This document shows, one piece after another, positions 1-6,194 of a stretch of 9,525 nt of DNA (positions are counted from its first letter, which is position 1; every line of letters begins with the position of its first letter). A program made the translations under genes and the position numbers. The notes beneath the pieces are model-generated. The model was given only the letters and a program-made list of their open reading frames with translations. It ran no database searches and was not told the origin of the DNA. Source of the DNA: a bacterium (GTDB lineage: Bacteria > RBG-13-66-14); NCBI GenBank assembly GCA_021107695.1, contig JAIOSI010000270.1:1-9525 (forward strand), given 5' to 3'.

Positions 1-102
1 CGGAACCCACTGGGGACAGTCCTTGTAATACTTCTTTTCGGGCAGGTAGATGAAGGTCTTCAGCTCTTTTTTGCCACGTACCGGACGGATTTCAATTGTC
101 AT
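1..102 (-). CDS. 5' end of a GNAT-like acyltransferase-family protein (partial)
   Basis: Only the first 34 codons are in the window; the gene continues past the left edge. It starts at ATG (complement of 100-102), preceded on the minus strand by AGGAG at a good distance. The visible protein begins MTIEIRPVRGKKELK and continues with a pattern F-I-x-L-P, then Y, then D-x-x-x-W-V-P. This resembles the N-terminus of a widespread group of GNAT-fold N-acyltransferase-like proteins that start with an 'IRPV.tkkelk.Fi..P..lY..d..WVP' pattern. That assignment rests on recalled family pattern and on a short fragment, so substrate and role are unknown. It is transcribed away from hypC, so the two share the long intergenic region but not an operon. 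Confidence 0.55.
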   Translation of the reverse strand, partial: MTIEIRPVRGKKELKTFIYLPEKKYYKDCPQWVP

Positions 103-543
103 TGCTAACTCCTGTTGAAGGGTTTTCTTAGCCTAGCGTTCCTGGATTGTTTCACTGTTAAGGTTGGATGTGGAGATACCGTACTCAATGTCTTTCAGGA
201 AAAAAGCAAACAACTAGCCAGACCAAGCCCTCAATGTTACCATCCGCCCGGACGGGGGTATGGTAGAGCAGGGCAACGAATCCGTTGAGGTAGAACTCAC
301 CATTTTTCAGTTTTTTCATGTTTGATTCCAACAACTTTTCCCATAATCGAGAAATACCCCCCATATTACCATGTAACGCACTGTTCCCGTCAAGGGCAAC
401 GCAGATTGTGTGGTACAGAAATAGTAGATTAGACGCTGTTATGGTTGATTGTGGACTTGTAGAGTTACGGCGCGTCGTACTCCTATGAGAGATGTCGTTG
501 CTCTCCAAGAGTCATCTTTAACCGCTTGTTGTTTATTGCCACC
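103..543. other. Gene-poor, A/T-richer intergenic stretch
   Basis: About 440 bases lie between the minus-strand gene start and the duplicated hypC leader. The base composition is visibly more A/T-rich than the surrounding genes. The only longer open frame (complement of 185-508, 107 codons) starts at TTG without a convincing ribosome site, shows no domain I recognise, and is judged non-coding. The stretch contains the palindrome at 238-265 and should hold the promoter of the leftward gene, but I could not identify convincing -35/-10 boxes. No tRNA, riboswitch or terminator with a T-tract was seen. Confidence 0.5.
238..265. repeat. 28-base near-perfect palindrome
   Basis: The outer arms TACCAT and ATGGTA pair perfectly. 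The inner part pairs as C, then CCCG with CGGG, interrupted by two mismatches, around a two-base turn. As RNA it would be a stable hairpin on either strand, but neither side has a following T-run, so a standard intrinsic terminator is unlikely. It could be an operator or a hairpin in a transcript leader. It lies about 140 bases upstream of the leftward gene's start codon. No second copy was seen in the window. Confidence 0.5.
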
Positions 544-578
544 AGGAGATTAGCATGTGTCTTTCCGTACCGATGAAG
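544..578 (+). repeat. Direct repeat, copy A: duplicated hypC ribosome site and first codons
   Basis: These 35 bases match 714-748 at 33 of 35 positions, offset by exactly 170 bases. The shared unit runs from the AGGAG ribosome site through the codons for MCLSVPMK. The only differences are at 553 and 555, and the latter makes this copy start with ATG where the functional copy starts with GTG. Identity ends abruptly after the AAG codon at 576-578. Confidence 0.9.
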
Positions 579-644
579 TGGCTGCGGCCACACCGAGCTT
601 CGCGAGAACGATTTGGGACAGACTACCCCAGCTCCCGCGTTTAA
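555..644 (+). pseudogene. Truncated hypC 5' stub (29 codons)
   Basis: The frame starts at ATG with AGGAG 6 bases upstream and reads MCLSVPMK, identical to the functional HypC N-terminus. It then diverges into W-L-R-P-H-R-A-S and unrelated residues and stops at TAA (642-644). It lacks the rest of the HypC barrel and the HAGFA motif, so it cannot be a working HypC. It is either a remnant of a partial duplication or rearrangement, or a short translated leader upstream of hypC. A second frame across the junction (GTG at 557 to TGA at 704-706, 49 codons) is also open; I assign it no family. Confidence 0.6.
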
Positions 645-713
645 CCGCTCCCGTTGGTCGCTTTAGGTTGATTGGTTCTGAAAAGTTGAAGTCTGACCAC
701 ATTTGACACCATT

Positions 714-748
714 AGGAGATTACCGTGTGTCTTTCCGTACCGATGAAG
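714..748 (+). repeat. Direct repeat, copy B: functional hypC start
   Basis: This is the partner of 544-578. It contains the ribosome site AGGAG (714-718), the GTG start (725-727) and codons 1-8 of hypC. A 10-base string, TTTAACCGCT, also occurs upstream of both copies (517-526 and 640-649) at different distances, so the original duplication may have been longer and since eroded, or the match may be chance. Confidence 0.85.
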
Positions 749-997
749 ATTCTAAAGATCGAAGACGACCAGGCACTCTGCGAGCTTGGCGAGACCGAGC
801 AGCGGGTCAGCCTGACCCTGATAGACCCCAAACCGAAGCTGGGACAGTATCTCATCGTCCACGCCGGCTTTGCCATCAACGTCATCAATGAGGACGAGGC
901 GAAGAAGAATCTGGAGCTGCTCCAGGAGCTGGCGGACTTTCACGGCGAGATGCTCGAAGCCGAGGAGAGCTCCGCAGCGAAGAAGGAGCAATCGTGA
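725..997 (+). CDS. hypC: [NiFe] hydrogenase maturation chaperone HypC
   Basis: This 90-residue protein matches the usual HypC size. It begins MCLSVPMKI; the cysteine at position 2 becomes N-terminal after methionine removal and in the family binds the iron atom and HypD. Residues about 41-51 carry the conserved Y-x-x-V-H-A-G-F-A-I motif. A C-terminal helix rich in Glu, Leu and Lys follows. HypC shuttles the Fe(CN)2CO moiety between HypD and the hydrogenase large-subunit precursor in the cytoplasm. The start is GTG with AGGAG 6 bases upstream. The TGA stop overlaps the hypD start by 4 bases (GTGA), indicating translational coupling. The 5' end of this gene is duplicated 170 bases upstream. Confidence 0.95.
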   Translation: MCLSVPMKILKIEDDQALCELGETEQRVSLTLIDPKPKLGQYLIVHAGFAINVINEDEAKKNLELLQELADFHGEMLEAEESSAAKKEQS

Positions 998-2076
998 AGC
1001 ATCTTGACGAATACCGCAACCGGGAGCTGGTCGAGGGGCTGGCAAAGCGGGTCGCCGCCGAGGTCAAGCCGGGGCAGAGCTACCGCTTCATGGAGGTCTG
1101 CGGCACCCACACGATGGCGGTTGCCCGCGCCGGGCTGCGCCATCTGCTGCCGAAGAATCTGGAGTTGCTCTCCGGACCGGGTTGCCCTGTCTGCGTCACG
1201 CCAATCGGTTACGTGGATGCCGCTGTCGCCTACGCTCGCCGACCGAACACCGTAATCTGCACCTTCGGCGATCTGGTGCGGGTTCCCGGCTCGACCAGCA
1301 GCCTGATCCACGAGCGGGCGAAGGGAGCCGACATCCGGGTTCTCTACTCACCGCTGGAGCTTATCCCCCTGGCAAAGGCAGAGCCGGAGAAGCTCTTCAT
1401 CTTCCTTGGGGTTGGCTTTGAGACCACCACGCCAACGGTGGCGGGTTTGCTCGATGCTGCCGAGCGAGAGGGGCTGAAGAACTTCGCCCTGCTGGGAGCG
1501 CACAAGACTATGCCAGCGGCGATGGCTGGGCTGACCGGTGGCGAGCTGGGACTCCACGGCTTTCTGCTGCCCGGACATGTCAGCGTGATCACCGGGCTGG
1601 CAATGTACCGCTTCCTGGTCGAGGAGCATTCCCTGGTCTGTGCCGTAACCGGCTTCGAGGCGGTGGATCTGCTGGAGGGCATTCTGGAGTTGGTAGATCA
1701 GGTGAACTCCGGCAAACCGAGGGTTGCCAATCGCTATCCCCGTGCTGTTACCGAAGAGGGCAACCCCCGGGCGCAGCAGCTGGTGGCGAGGTTCTTTGAG
1801 CCAGCCGATGCCGAGTGGCGGGGGCTGGGCGTGATTCCGCTCAGCGGCTTGAAGCTCCGTGAGGAGTATTCCCACTTCGACGCTCTCGCCGCCTTCCCGG
1901 TAGAGGTGGAAAAACCTGCCGAGCCGAAGGGCTGCCGCTGTGGCGAGGTACTCTGCGGTTTGATTCACCCGCCGGAGTGCGGGCTGTTTGGCAAGACCTG
2001 TACGCCGGAGAACCCGGTGGGAGCCTGCATGGTTTCCAGCGAGGGAGCCTGCGCGGCATATTACAAGTATCGCTAG
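994..2076 (+). CDS. hypD: [NiFe] hydrogenase maturation iron-sulfur protein HypD
   Basis: The 360-residue product is full length for HypD, the scaffold on which CN and CO ligands are added to iron with HypC and HypE. Visible hallmarks are C-G-T-H-T at 36-40, G-P-G-C-P-V-C at 61-67 (the redox Cys pair 64/67, with Cys36 for iron binding), G-F-E-T-T-T-P at 141-147, and L-P-G-H-V-S at 192-197. The Cys-rich C-terminus has Cys at 314, 316, 321, 329, 336, 345 and 353, four of which would ligate the [4Fe-4S] cluster. The start is GTG, overlapping the hypC stop, with AAGGAG a few bases upstream. hypE, hypF, hypA/B and the hydrogenase genes are not in the window. Confidence 0.97.
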   Translation: MKHLDEYRNRELVEGLAKRVAAEVKPGQSYRFMEVCGTHTMAVARAGLRHLLPKNLELLSGPGCPVCVTPIGYVDAAVAYARRPNTVICTFGDLVRVPGSTSSLIHERAKGADIRVLYSPLELIPLAKAEPEKLFIFLGVGFETTTPTVAGLLDAAEREGLKNFALLGAHKTMPAAMAGLTGGELGLHGFLLPGHVSVITGLAMYRFLVEEHSLVCAVTGFEAVDLLEGILELVDQVNSGKPRVANRYPRAVTEEGNPRAQQLVARFFEPADAEWRGLGVIPLSGLKLREEYSHFDALAAFPVEVEKPAEPKGCRCGEVLCGLIHPPECGLFGKTCTPENPVGACMVSSEGACAAYYKYR

Positions 2077-2102
2077 TCGTTCTTCCCCTCCAGGCAGACA
2101 AT

Positions 2103-2351
2103 ATGAATCAGGACCTTCTCATGATTGGGCTTTCCCTGACCGCCAACGGCGCGCTCTGGTACCTGATCGGTGCCTGGAACGGGCGGTACAAGAAGGCAAC
2201 GAAGATCGGCCCCCGCTGGAGCAACTTCAAGAAGATCGAGGTCAGCGGCGAAGCAGCGGAAGAGGTTGGCAAGCGTCGCCGTGTCTGGGGGCTGGTCGGG
2301 GTCATCCTGGGAGCTGGCATCGTTGTGTTGTCGTTGGTTATGAAAGTCTAG
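2103..2351 (+). CDS. Small two-helix membrane protein, unknown function
   Basis: This 82-residue frame has two hydrophobic segments, residues about 4-25 (LLMIGLSLTANGALWYLIGA region) and about 62-79. A very basic loop joins them (KK, RR and GKRRR motifs). By the positive-inside rule the loop is cytoplasmic and both ends face outward. I do not recognise a family. It lies 26 bases after hypD on the same strand, so it may be the third gene of that operon. The chosen ATG has only a weak AGG upstream; an ATG at 2121 has CAGGA seven bases upstream and would give 76 residues. The frame stays open upstream to about 1977 inside hypD, but that part is probably hypD shadow. Confidence 0.65.
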   Translation: MNQDLLMIGLSLTANGALWYLIGAWNGRYKKATKIGPRWSNFKKIEVSGEAAEEVGKRRRVWGLVGVILGAGIVVLSLVMKV

Positions 2352-2365
2352 GTGAGATTGACAGA

Positions 2366-2432
2366 GGGCGAACACACAGGTTCGCCCCTACAATCGTCAA
2401 TCCACCCGCAGGGGCGCATTGACATACGCCCC
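2366..2432. repeat. Two GGGCG-type palindromes (family A) after the hypCD cluster
   Basis: Hairpin 1 pairs GGGCGAA (2366-2372) with TTCGCCC (2381-2387) around an 8-base loop. Hairpin 2 pairs GGGGCG (2411-2416) with CGCCCC (2427-2432), with further A-T pairs inside. They are joined by a linker containing 'caatcgtcaa', which resembles the 'taatcgtac' linker of the copies at 5282-5356 and 6310-6362. No T-run follows, so any terminator activity would be weak or Rho-assisted. This family recurs at least five times in the window, always between genes. Confidence 0.75.
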
Positions 2433-2441
2433 ACCTGACAG

Positions 2442-2470
2442 TTGCAATTAACAGCAAATAGTGAGAGAAT
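2442..2470 (+). promoter_or_regulatory. Weak candidate promoter for the outer-membrane gene
   Basis: TTGCAA (2442-2447) is followed after 17 bases by GAGAAT (2465-2470), each matching the sigma70 consensus at four of six positions. It would start transcription about 35 bases before the ATG at 2512. This is a pattern match only; read-through from hypD is equally possible. Confidence 0.25.
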
Positions 2471-2511
2471 GATCGCAAGTAGGTCTTTCCTTTCTCCTTT
2501 GAGGAGGCATT

Positions 2512-3861
2512 ATGCGGACAGGAAAGCTTTGTTTGCCATTACTGAGCTTGCTGCTATTGAGCGGACTGCTGGGCGGTCAGGTGTCGGCGTTACCCTTTTA
2601 CGGAGCGCGGGCGGCGGCGATGGGCGGAGCCTACACCGCTGTTTCCGATGACGAGGCGAGCATCTATTACAACCCGGCGGGAATGACCGTTGCCGGGGAT
2701 TATTTTGCCTGCGTGCCGTCCTTTGTGATGAGCAGCGAAGACCGGATGACCGAGGCGATTGACCGCTTTGTAACTTTGCGGGATGAGATAAACGACAACG
2801 CCTTCGGAAACCTGAACGACCTCTACGCCTCGCTGGACAAGACGGCGGCTTACCTGGCAAAGCAGGAGAACGACCCCAGCGGGACAACGGGCTACCTCAG
2901 TTACGGTGTCGGGGTTATGCTCGGTCCGATGGCGATAAGCTGGCTCGGCGGAGGTCAGGGCGACGGACTCTTCGTTGGCGATGCCAACCCCGGACGACTG
3001 ATTCCCGATTATCTCCTTGGTGATGCCGCCCTGGTGCATCAGTTCTATACCGACGGCTACCTGAATCAGCAGCAGCTGATGGCTCTCTGGCCCAGCTATC
3101 CCGACCCCGACGGCTTTCTGGGAGACAACGCAGGCAACGGCGTTGGTCTGGGAGACAACCGCTCGGAGATTCGGCTCTCTGAATACGCCCGCCAGGAGTT
3201 CGTGGTAACCTATGCTGACTTCCTCTGGCGACGGGGGCGGCGGAATGAGTTCTTTGTCTCCGCCGGGGTTAACGTCAAGTATCTGGTAACTCAATACTAT
3301 GGACACAGCTACAGCTTCGATGATGAAGAGCCGTACCACACCGGTCCCGCCTGGGTCCTCAACCCTCTGGCAACGGAGCCGGTAATCGGTGGAGCCGCCA
3401 GCGCAGACATCGGTCTGCTGGCTGGCTTTACCCCTTACGCTCGGATTGGTCTGCTGGCTCGCGATGTCACCCCAGCTCCCATCGCCTGGAGCGAAGAGGT
3501 TCCCGGCGCGCCACAGAGACTCCAGCCCCTCTGGCGGATTGGGATTGCCAGCGAGGTGGTTCCCGACATCCTGATGCTCGCCTTTGATGTTGACCTCAAC
3601 GAGCAGCCAGGGCTGTTCTCGCCGCAGCAGGATTTCTCTGCCGGACTGCGGCTCACCCTGCCCGGCGGCGGCTTCTGGATGGCAGGAGGAGTCAAGCTCA
3701 ACCTGGCTGATAAAGAACAGTTGCCGCTCTACACGGTGGGTACCGGTTTCCATGCCGGAGGAATCCGCTTCGGCCTCGCCGTAGGAATCGGCACGATTGA
3801 CACCTCTGGCAAGGCGAACACCTACTTCAGCATCGGTGCCGACGCAGGATTTTCACTGTAA
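2512..3861 (+). CDS. Outer-membrane beta-barrel protein, FadL/PorV/TraF-like
   Basis: The 449-residue protein starts at ATG with AGGAGG (2502-2507) upstream. Residues 1-26 form a clear signal peptide: a basic start, a Leu-rich core and a V-S-A cleavage site. The mature N-terminus carries G-A-R-A-A-A-M-G-G-A-Y-T-A-V-S-D-D and, shortly after, Y-Y-N-P-A-G-M. This is the signature shared by FadL-type transporters, PorV-like proteins and the TraF-like (PF13729) family. Residues about 75-125 are helical and charged, then alternating, Gly- and aromatic-rich barrel strands run to the end (G-A-D-A-G-F-S-L). It should sit in the outer membrane; the cargo or partner cannot be read from sequence. Family level is firm, function is not. 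It is flanked on both sides by palindromic repeats, suggesting a single-gene unit. Confidence 0.8.
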   Translation: MRTGKLCLPLLSLLLLSGLLGGQVSALPFYGARAAAMGGAYTAVSDDEASIYYNPAGMTVAGDYFACVPSFVMSSEDRMTEAIDRFVTLRDEINDNAFGNLNDLYASLDKTAAYLAKQENDPSGTTGYLSYGVGVMLGPMAISWLGGGQGDGLFVGDANPGRLIPDYLLGDAALVHQFYTDGYLNQQQLMALWPSYPDPDGFLGDNAGNGVGLGDNRSEIRLSEYARQEFVVTYADFLWRRGRRNEFFVSAGVNVKYLVTQYYGHSYSFDDEEPYHTGPAWVLNPLATEPVIGGAASADIGLLAGFTPYARIGLLARDVTPAPIAWSEEVPGAPQRLQPLWRIGIASEVVPDILMLAFDVDLNEQPGLFSPQQDFSAGLRLTLPGGGFWMAGGVKLNLADKEQLPLYTVGTGFHAGGIRFGLAVGIGTIDTSGKANTYFSIGADAGFSL

Positions 3862-3870
3862 GATTAGCTC

Positions 3871-3916
3871 CCCCTCTTCTCCCTCTCTCCCTTGGGGAGA
3901 GGGTCGGGGTGAGGGG
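3871..3916. repeat. Long CCCTC...GAGGG hairpin (family B), between the barrel gene and pgk
   Basis: The outer arms CCCCTC (3871-3876) and GAGGGG (3911-3916) pair. The inner arms CCCTCTC-T-CCC and GGGGAGAGGG (to 3903) pair around a TT turn with one bulged T. It lies 9 bases after the barrel gene's TAA and before pgk. There is no T-run. It resembles palindromic 'ctctccc...gggagaggg' spacers found in many genomes. A degraded relative follows pgk at 5168-5203. Confidence 0.7.
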
Positions 3917-3969
3917 CTGTTACGCTTATTCAGACGCAGAGTTTATTTGATCATGCACAGGAGGCGGTT

Positions 3970-5163
3970 TTGAACAAGCTGTTTATCGAAGATCTGGATC
4001 TGCGGGGCAAGAAGGTTCTCGTCCGCCTCGACCTCAATGTCCCCGGAGATAGCGAAGGTAACGTAACCGGAGATGGTCGCGTTTGGGCGGCTCTGCCAAC
4101 ACTCAAATACTCCCTTGACCAGGGTGCGGCGTTGATTCTCTGTTCTCACCGCGGTCGTCCCAAGGGTAAAGTAGTCGAGAAGCTCTCTCTGCGTCGGGTA
4201 GCAGTACGTCTAGGCGAGCTATTGAAGCACGACATCCGCTTTGTCCCCGGCGACCCGGTGATGGGCAATGATGTTCTGGCAGCGATCAAGGCGATTAAGC
4301 CCGGAGAAATTATCCTGCTGGAGAACCTGCGTTTCGACCCTCGTGAGAAGAAGAACGACCCCGCCTTTGCCAGGGAACTTGCCGCCCTGGCAGACCTCTA
4401 TATCAACGATGCCTTCCCTGTCTCCCACCGCTGTCAGGCAAGCGTCTGTAGCGTCCCCGGTTGGATAACCTCCGCCTACGGCTATCAGGTAAAGAAGGAA
4501 GAGGAGTTCCTCGCGCGGCTGCTTGGCGATGTCGAGCGTCCTTATGTGGGTATCCTCGGCGGAGCGAAGGTTTCCACCAAACTCGGCGTAATTAGTGCCT
4601 TCCTGGAGCAGGTGGATAAGCTGCTCATCGGCGGCGGACTCTCCTACACCTTCATGGCGGCGATGGGGCGACCCATCGGCAAGAGCATCTTTGAACATCA
4701 TTACCTCGCCACGGCACGGTCGTTTTTAAAGAAATATCCGGACAAGATCGTCCTCGCCGTGGATAACTACGTGGTCGAGGACATCGGTCCGCAGTACGAG
4801 TCGAAGCTGGTGGATCGGATCCCCGACGGGTATGAGTCCATTGACATTGGCGAGAAGACGAAGAAACTCTTTGCGGCGGAAATAGCAAAGGCGAAGACCG
4901 TCTTCTGGAACGGCCCCCTGGGCTTCTTCGAGGATCCGCGCCACGCGGCGGGAACCCGCTTTATCGCCGAAGAGGTCGCCAAGGTCAAGGAACGAGGCGG
5001 CTATTCGGTTATTGGCGGCGGAGACTCCGCAGCGGCAATCTCACAGGCGGGGCTGAACTATCGCCTCTACAGCTTCATCTCTACCGGCGGTGGGGCGGCA
5101 CTGGAGTTCGTCGAGGGCGAGAAGCTCCCCGGTCTGGAAGCCCTGACCGATAAAGACCGCTAA
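3970..5163 (+). CDS. pgk: Phosphoglycerate kinase
   Basis: The 397-residue enzyme is of normal length. It transfers phosphate between 1,3-bisphosphoglycerate and ADP in glycolysis or gluconeogenesis, in the cytoplasm. Motifs in order: V-L-V-R-L-D-L-N-V-P (17-25, Asp21 and Asn23), Arg37, S-H-R-G-R-P-K-G (59-66), L-L-E-N-L-R-F (116-122), N-D-A-F (146-149) with H153-R154, G-G-A-K-V-S (197-202), G-G-G-L-S-Y-T-F (221-228), N-G-P-L-G-F-F-E (314-321), G-G-G-D-S (349-353) and S-T-G-G-G-A-A-L-E (371-379). Substrate- and nucleotide-binding residues look intact. Oddities: W39 where R is usual, and P-V-S-H-R in place of G-T-A-H-R. The start is TTG, fixed by AGGAGG at 3959-3964; the ATG at 3953 runs straight into a stop. 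It is probably transcribed alone. Confidence 0.97.
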   Translation: MNKLFIEDLDLRGKKVLVRLDLNVPGDSEGNVTGDGRVWAALPTLKYSLDQGAALILCSHRGRPKGKVVEKLSLRRVAVRLGELLKHDIRFVPGDPVMGNDVLAAIKAIKPGEIILLENLRFDPREKKNDPAFARELAALADLYINDAFPVSHRCQASVCSVPGWITSAYGYQVKKEEEFLARLLGDVERPYVGILGGAKVSTKLGVISAFLEQVDKLLIGGGLSYTFMAAMGRPIGKSIFEHHYLATARSFLKKYPDKIVLAVDNYVVEDIGPQYESKLVDRIPDGYESIDIGEKTKKLFAAEIAKAKTVFWNGPLGFFEDPRHAAGTRFIAEEVAKVKERGGYSVIGGGDSAAAISQAGLNYRLYSFISTGGGAALEFVEGEKLPGLEALTDKDR

Positions 5164-5167
5164 CAAC

Positions 5168-5203
5168 CTCCCTCCCCTCTCCGGGGAGTGAGTGTAAGGG
5201 GCA
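5168..5203. repeat. Degraded family B hairpin after pgk
   Basis: CTCCCC (5172-5177) pairs with GGGGAG (5183-5188) around a 5-base loop. The flanking text 'cctccct...gtgagtgtaaggggc' parallels the element at 3871-3916. It lies immediately after the pgk TAA, so pgk is bracketed by two members of the same family. It may contribute to termination, but no T-run follows. Confidence 0.55.
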
Positions 5204-5212
5204 GATTTACAA

Positions 5213-5235
5213 AGGGCGCAGCATGCTGCGTCCCT
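5213..5235. repeat. Family A palindrome, AGGGCGCAGCA / TGCTGCG-T-CCCT
   Basis: The arms are perfectly complementary except for one bulged T at 5231, with essentially no loop. It is followed on the plus strand by ACAAAAA. This is the first of three consecutive family A palindromes between pgk and the 3' end of the first secreted paralog. Confidence 0.75.
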
Positions 5236-5281
5236 ACAAAAACTCGCAATGATTGTTGTTCCCGGAAGGTTTTGACGTTGT

Positions 5282-5320
5282 AGGGGCGGACCTAATCCAC
5301 AGGGATTGGTGTCCGCCCCT
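5282..5320. repeat. Family A palindrome with 10-base perfect arms
   Basis: AGGGGCGGAC (5282-5291) pairs perfectly with GTCCGCCCCT (5311-5320). An inner AATCC/GGATT stem encloses a four-base loop. The 20-base linker at 5321-5340 (TAATCGTAC, two variable bases, GAAAGGGCG) leads into the next hairpin. The same linker occurs at 6336-6355. Confidence 0.8.
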
Positions 5321-5335
5321 TAATCGTACTTGAAA

Positions 5336-5356
5336 GGGCGAAGACAAGCTTCGCCC
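5336..5356. repeat. Family A palindrome at the 3' end of secreted paralog 1
   Basis: GGGCGAAG (5336-5343) pairs perfectly with CTTCGCCC (5349-5356) around the loop ACAAG. It lies about 25 bases past the stop of the leftward gene ending at 5382. Read on that gene's strand, the stem is followed by TTTC, so it could act as a weak terminator for the leftward transcript. Confidence 0.75.
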
Positions 5357-5381
5357 CTACGATAGAGCAATCGCACAGAGT

Positions 5382-6194
5382 TTACATCGCCTTAAGCTGC
5401 CCCCAGGTGGTTTCTTCGATGTTGGATTGGCTTATGTCTATATCCAGCTCGGTGATGTAGTAGCTTGAGCTGTAGGTATAACTCCAGAAGAAGCTATCCC
5501 GACTCGGCGCATAGGCGAGACCCAGCGAGGTGCTGCAGCTTGGGGTGTTGATCTCGGCGATGAAGTCCAGCTCATTGTGTGGCTCATCGAACTCGTAGAA
5601 CCAGAACTTCGAATTATTCTCCGTGGTTACCATGATCCAGAGTTTGGAGTCGTGTGGAAAAACCGTCAAGCCGGTGAGGTCGCTACCCGGTTCGTCGGCG
5701 TTGAAGTTCATTATCGCCGTACCGTCATCAAGGAAACGGCGGATTTCGTGGTCTCCGCCGCTGCGGTCAACCGCCCAGGTGTAGTAGCTGTTCCCATCCA
5801 TCCCCCGACCGTTACTGCCGCAGGGGTTGGTAAAGTTGCTCCAGTTTGAACCATTGAACTCCCACATCGAGCTGCTTGTGGTGTCATTGGCGAGAATGTT
5901 GGTGGTGTCGTCCAGGCAAACTCCCCAACCGGAGCCGTTCGAGCCGTGAACATCCCAGTCTCCAAGATAAACTCCGTTGTTCGGATTGCACGCATATATC
6001 TTGTTGTTCGTATCGCTGACAAACATCAGCTCGTCGTAACCCTCATCATACTCCAACCCCAGAATCTGCTGAGAATAGGTCGGATGATGGGTTGCCAGAA
6101 TGGTAACGGTAAAGTCATAGGTAGGGGCAGAGGGTGGCAATGCCAGACCTGCCACAGCGAGAAGAAGCAGAACACTTAGGGTATGCTTAAACAT
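5382..6194 (-). CDS. Exported five-repeat beta-propeller-like protein (paralog 1)
   Basis: This 270-residue protein starts at ATG (complement of 6192-6194) with GGAGGA just upstream. Residues 1-20 form a signal peptide (basic start, LLLLAVAGLAL core). The mature part has about five repeats, each opening with a G-L/M/V-x-Y/D-like turn: near 45 (I-L-G-L-E-Y-D), 89 (G-W-G-V-C-L-D-D), 129 (G-R-G-M-D), 173 (L-T-G-L-T-V) and 223 (S-L-G-L-A-Y-A). Each turn is followed by aromatic-rich strands ending in lines such as 'I-R-R-F-L-D-D-G-T-A'. This is typical of beta-propeller blades. It ends in IEETTWGQLKAM, nearly identical to the end of the neighbouring paralog and possibly a sorting or anchoring tag. 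No enzyme motif is visible and no family name is assigned. It should be periplasmic, surface-bound or secreted. A good promoter lies at 6255-6283. Confidence 0.75.
   Translation of the reverse strand: MFKHTLSVLLLLAVAGLALPPSAPTYDFTVTILATHHPTYSQQILGLEYDEGYDELMFVSDTNNKIYACNPNNGVYLGDWDVHGSNGSGWGVCLDDTTNILANDTTSSSMWEFNGSNWSNFTNPCGSNGRGMDGNSYYTWAVDRSGGDHEIRRFLDDGTAIMNFNADEPGSDLTGLTVFPHDSKLWIMVTTENNSKFWFYEFDEPHNELDFIAEINTPSCSTSLGLAYAPSRDSFFWSYTYSSSYYITELDIDISQSNIEETTWGQLKAM

Noticed and set aside
185..508. 107-codon open frame on the minus strand in the left intergenic region
   Set aside because: It starts at TTG with no ribosome site, has no recognisable domain and an irregular composition, and includes the palindrome at 238-265. 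Its two 'L-Y-H-T...DGN' segments look alike but are too short to argue for a real protein.
703..891. 62-codon plus-strand frame overlapping hypC
   Set aside because: It is an out-of-frame shadow of hypC; HypC's motifs and ribosome site are in the other frame.
1348..1968. 206-codon minus-strand frame opposite hypD
   Set aside because: It is antisense to a fully conserved hypD with no ribosome site and no recognisable motif; long antisense frames are expected in GC-rich genes.
2361..2440. Intrinsic terminator after the hypCD cluster
   Set aside because: The hairpins are present but no T-run follows on the plus strand, so they are listed as repeats.
2590..3753. 387-codon minus-strand frame opposite the outer-membrane gene
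   Set aside because: The plus-strand frame has a signal peptide, family motifs and AGGAGG; the antisense frame has none of these.
5213..5356. Possible CRISPR array
   Set aside because: The repeats are unequal palindromes with different cores and no regular spacers; they fit a REP-like family better.
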